A DNA stretch of 36,112 bases, from positions 16,225-52,336 of the forward strand of contig JAPYOO010000003.1 in assembly GCA_029938135.1 (NCBI GenBank), in the 5' to 3' direction. Positions 35,528-36,112 of this stretch are shown piece by piece. The notes beneath the pieces were generated by a model. It made no database searches. It saw only the letters and a list, made by a program, of their open reading frames with translations, and was not told where the DNA came from. Made by a program: the position numbers and the translations under genes. The DNA is from Bermanella sp. Its GTDB lineage: Bacteria > Pseudomonadota > Gammaproteobacteria > Pseudomonadales > Oceanobacteraceae. Numbering within the stretch: position 1 is the stretch's first letter; every line of letters begins with the position of its first letter.

Positions 35528-35554
35528 TACTTTTACGCATTAAACAGGTCGAAT

Positions 35555-35893
35555 ATGAGCGCACTACTTAAAAGCCATACTGAGCAAGCTTTACACTATT
35601 GGATGCTGTGGGTCGCTCCAGATGCCACCCAAACACAGGCCATAAAAAAACTACCAGCCAGCCAAAAAGATAGAGTCTTAATGCTGCACCCTAAAAACAT
35701 GGGGCACATAACAAAAGCGATTGAGGTCGCGATTTTGAGCAACCTTTATCAAATGATTACCTTGCCTAGAGCCATACTAAGTAGAGTTCAACAACAAGCA
35801 TTGGAGCTGCTCGCTCTACAGAACAGTACAATCATTAGCTGGGTAGGCAGTTCGAAGCAACTTAACAGTGCCAGCCAGCTAACGCTGATTTAA
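35555..35893 (+). CDS. SulA-like SOS cell-division inhibitor
   Basis: 112 residues from ATG 35555 (AGGTC upstream). The track's 147-residue version begins inside the promoter and crosses both LexA boxes. The core YWMLWVAPDATQTQAIKKLPASQKDRVLMLHPKNMGHITKAIEVAILSNLYQMITLP follows the SulA pattern (WLTLIAPP..., RVLLLHPK, then an A-E-AL-S helix). SulA binds FtsZ and halts division during DNA damage; E. coli SulA (169) has an extra N-terminal stretch missing here. Control by two LexA boxes strongly supports the call. It is divergent from tig and overlaps the kdsB end by 4 bp. Confidence 0.78.
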   Translation: MSALLKSHTEQALHYWMLWVAPDATQTQAIKKLPASQKDRVLMLHPKNMGHITKAIEVAILSNLYQMITLPRAILSRVQQQALELLALQNSTIISWVGSSKQLNSASQLTLI

Positions 35894-36112
35894 ACCTGCT
35901 CTTTAAGAAGGGCCTCTACGCGCTGCACATCTTCATTGGTATCAACCCCGTGACCTGGGGGTTGATCAATAATCGACATATGGATTTTAACTCCGTAACT
36001 CAGTGCTCGTAACTGCTCTAAAGACTCAGCTCGCTCAAGTGCTGTAATTTCCATTTTTTCGTACTGCTTCAAAAAAGACACTCTATACCCGTACATGCCA
36101 ATGTGGCGATAT
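35890..36112 (-). CDS. kdsB: 3-deoxy-manno-octulosonate cytidylyltransferase, partial (N-terminus beyond right edge)
   Basis: Only the C-terminal 73 codons are in the window; the frame stays open to the right edge (YRHIGMYGYRVSFLKQY upstream of the track's Met). RHIG-Y-YR, LEQLRALSYGVKIHM and PGHGVDTNEDVQRVEALL are the conserved C-terminal motifs of KdsB. The enzyme activates Kdo with CTP for lipopolysaccharide inner-core synthesis in the cytosol. It is convergent with the sulA-like gene, with stop codons overlapping by 4 bp. Confidence 0.92.
   Translation of the reverse strand, partial: YRHIGMYGYRVSFLKQYEKMEITALERAESLEQLRALSYGVKIHMSIIDQPPGHGVDTNEDVQRVEALLKEQV

Noticed and set aside
35450-35554. 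35-residue N-terminal extension of the sulA-like ORF in the track
   Set aside because: It runs through the promoter and both LexA boxes; the family-like sequence begins at ATG 35555, which has its own ribosome-binding site.

Overview
The window reads as ordinary chromosome from a moderately AT-rich gammaproteobacterium. It is most like the Pseudomonadales/Cellvibrionales/Oceanospirillales side of the class, probably marine. The main evidence is gene content and order. pabB-thrH-cysH-cysB-(usp)-DAHP synthase and mltD/methyltransferase/rnhA/dnaQ plus ppiD-hupB-lon-clpX-clpP-tig both follow, as I recall it, the order in Pseudomonas aeruginosa. ThrH, the [4Fe-4S] APS-type CysH, Pseudomonas-type CysI with DUF934, and FimL are also typical of that lineage. 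There is no transposase, integrase, CRISPR array, tRNA or rRNA.

Layout. (1) 1-3481, minus strand: a three-gene envelope operon of a membrane-anchored C39-type cysteine peptidase, an outer-membrane beta-barrel and a FadL/OmpP1-family barrel that runs off the left edge. This is the least-explained locus; its first two genes recall FapD and FapF of the Fap functional-amyloid system. (2) 3756-9266: folate (pabB), serine/threonine (thrH) and sulfur assimilation (cysH, cysB), a TauE/SafE exporter, a universal stress protein and a 59-residue excisionase-like HTH protein that is too short for the ORF track. (3) 9418-12818: DAHP synthase, purE-purK, nfuA. (4) 13084-15214: cysI-DUF934. (5) 15394-20570: DEAD-box helicase, Kef-type antiporter, acuI/yhdH-sohB, SCP2 protein. 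(6) 20644-24886, minus strand: a two-TM protein of unknown role coupled to a FimL-like protein, then the overlapping methyltransferase-rnhA-dnaQ operon. (7) mltD on plus, followed by a gene-poor 477-bp gap. (8) 27046-35346, minus strand: the proteostasis block ppiD, hupB, lon, clpX, clpP, tig. (9) Right edge: a SulA-like gene under two tandem LexA boxes, converging with partial kdsB.

How the genes connect. CysB, CysH, CysI, DUF934 and the exporter form a split sulfur regulon. Trigger factor, ClpXP, Lon and PpiD form a folding/proteolysis island, and lon carries a near-consensus sigma-32 promoter. The SOS-type SulA-like gene is divergent from that island; in E. coli SulA is the classic Lon substrate. 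Many units end in strong intrinsic terminators. At least seven genes start with GTG or TTG, and several track starts were moved on ribosome-binding-site and family-length grounds.
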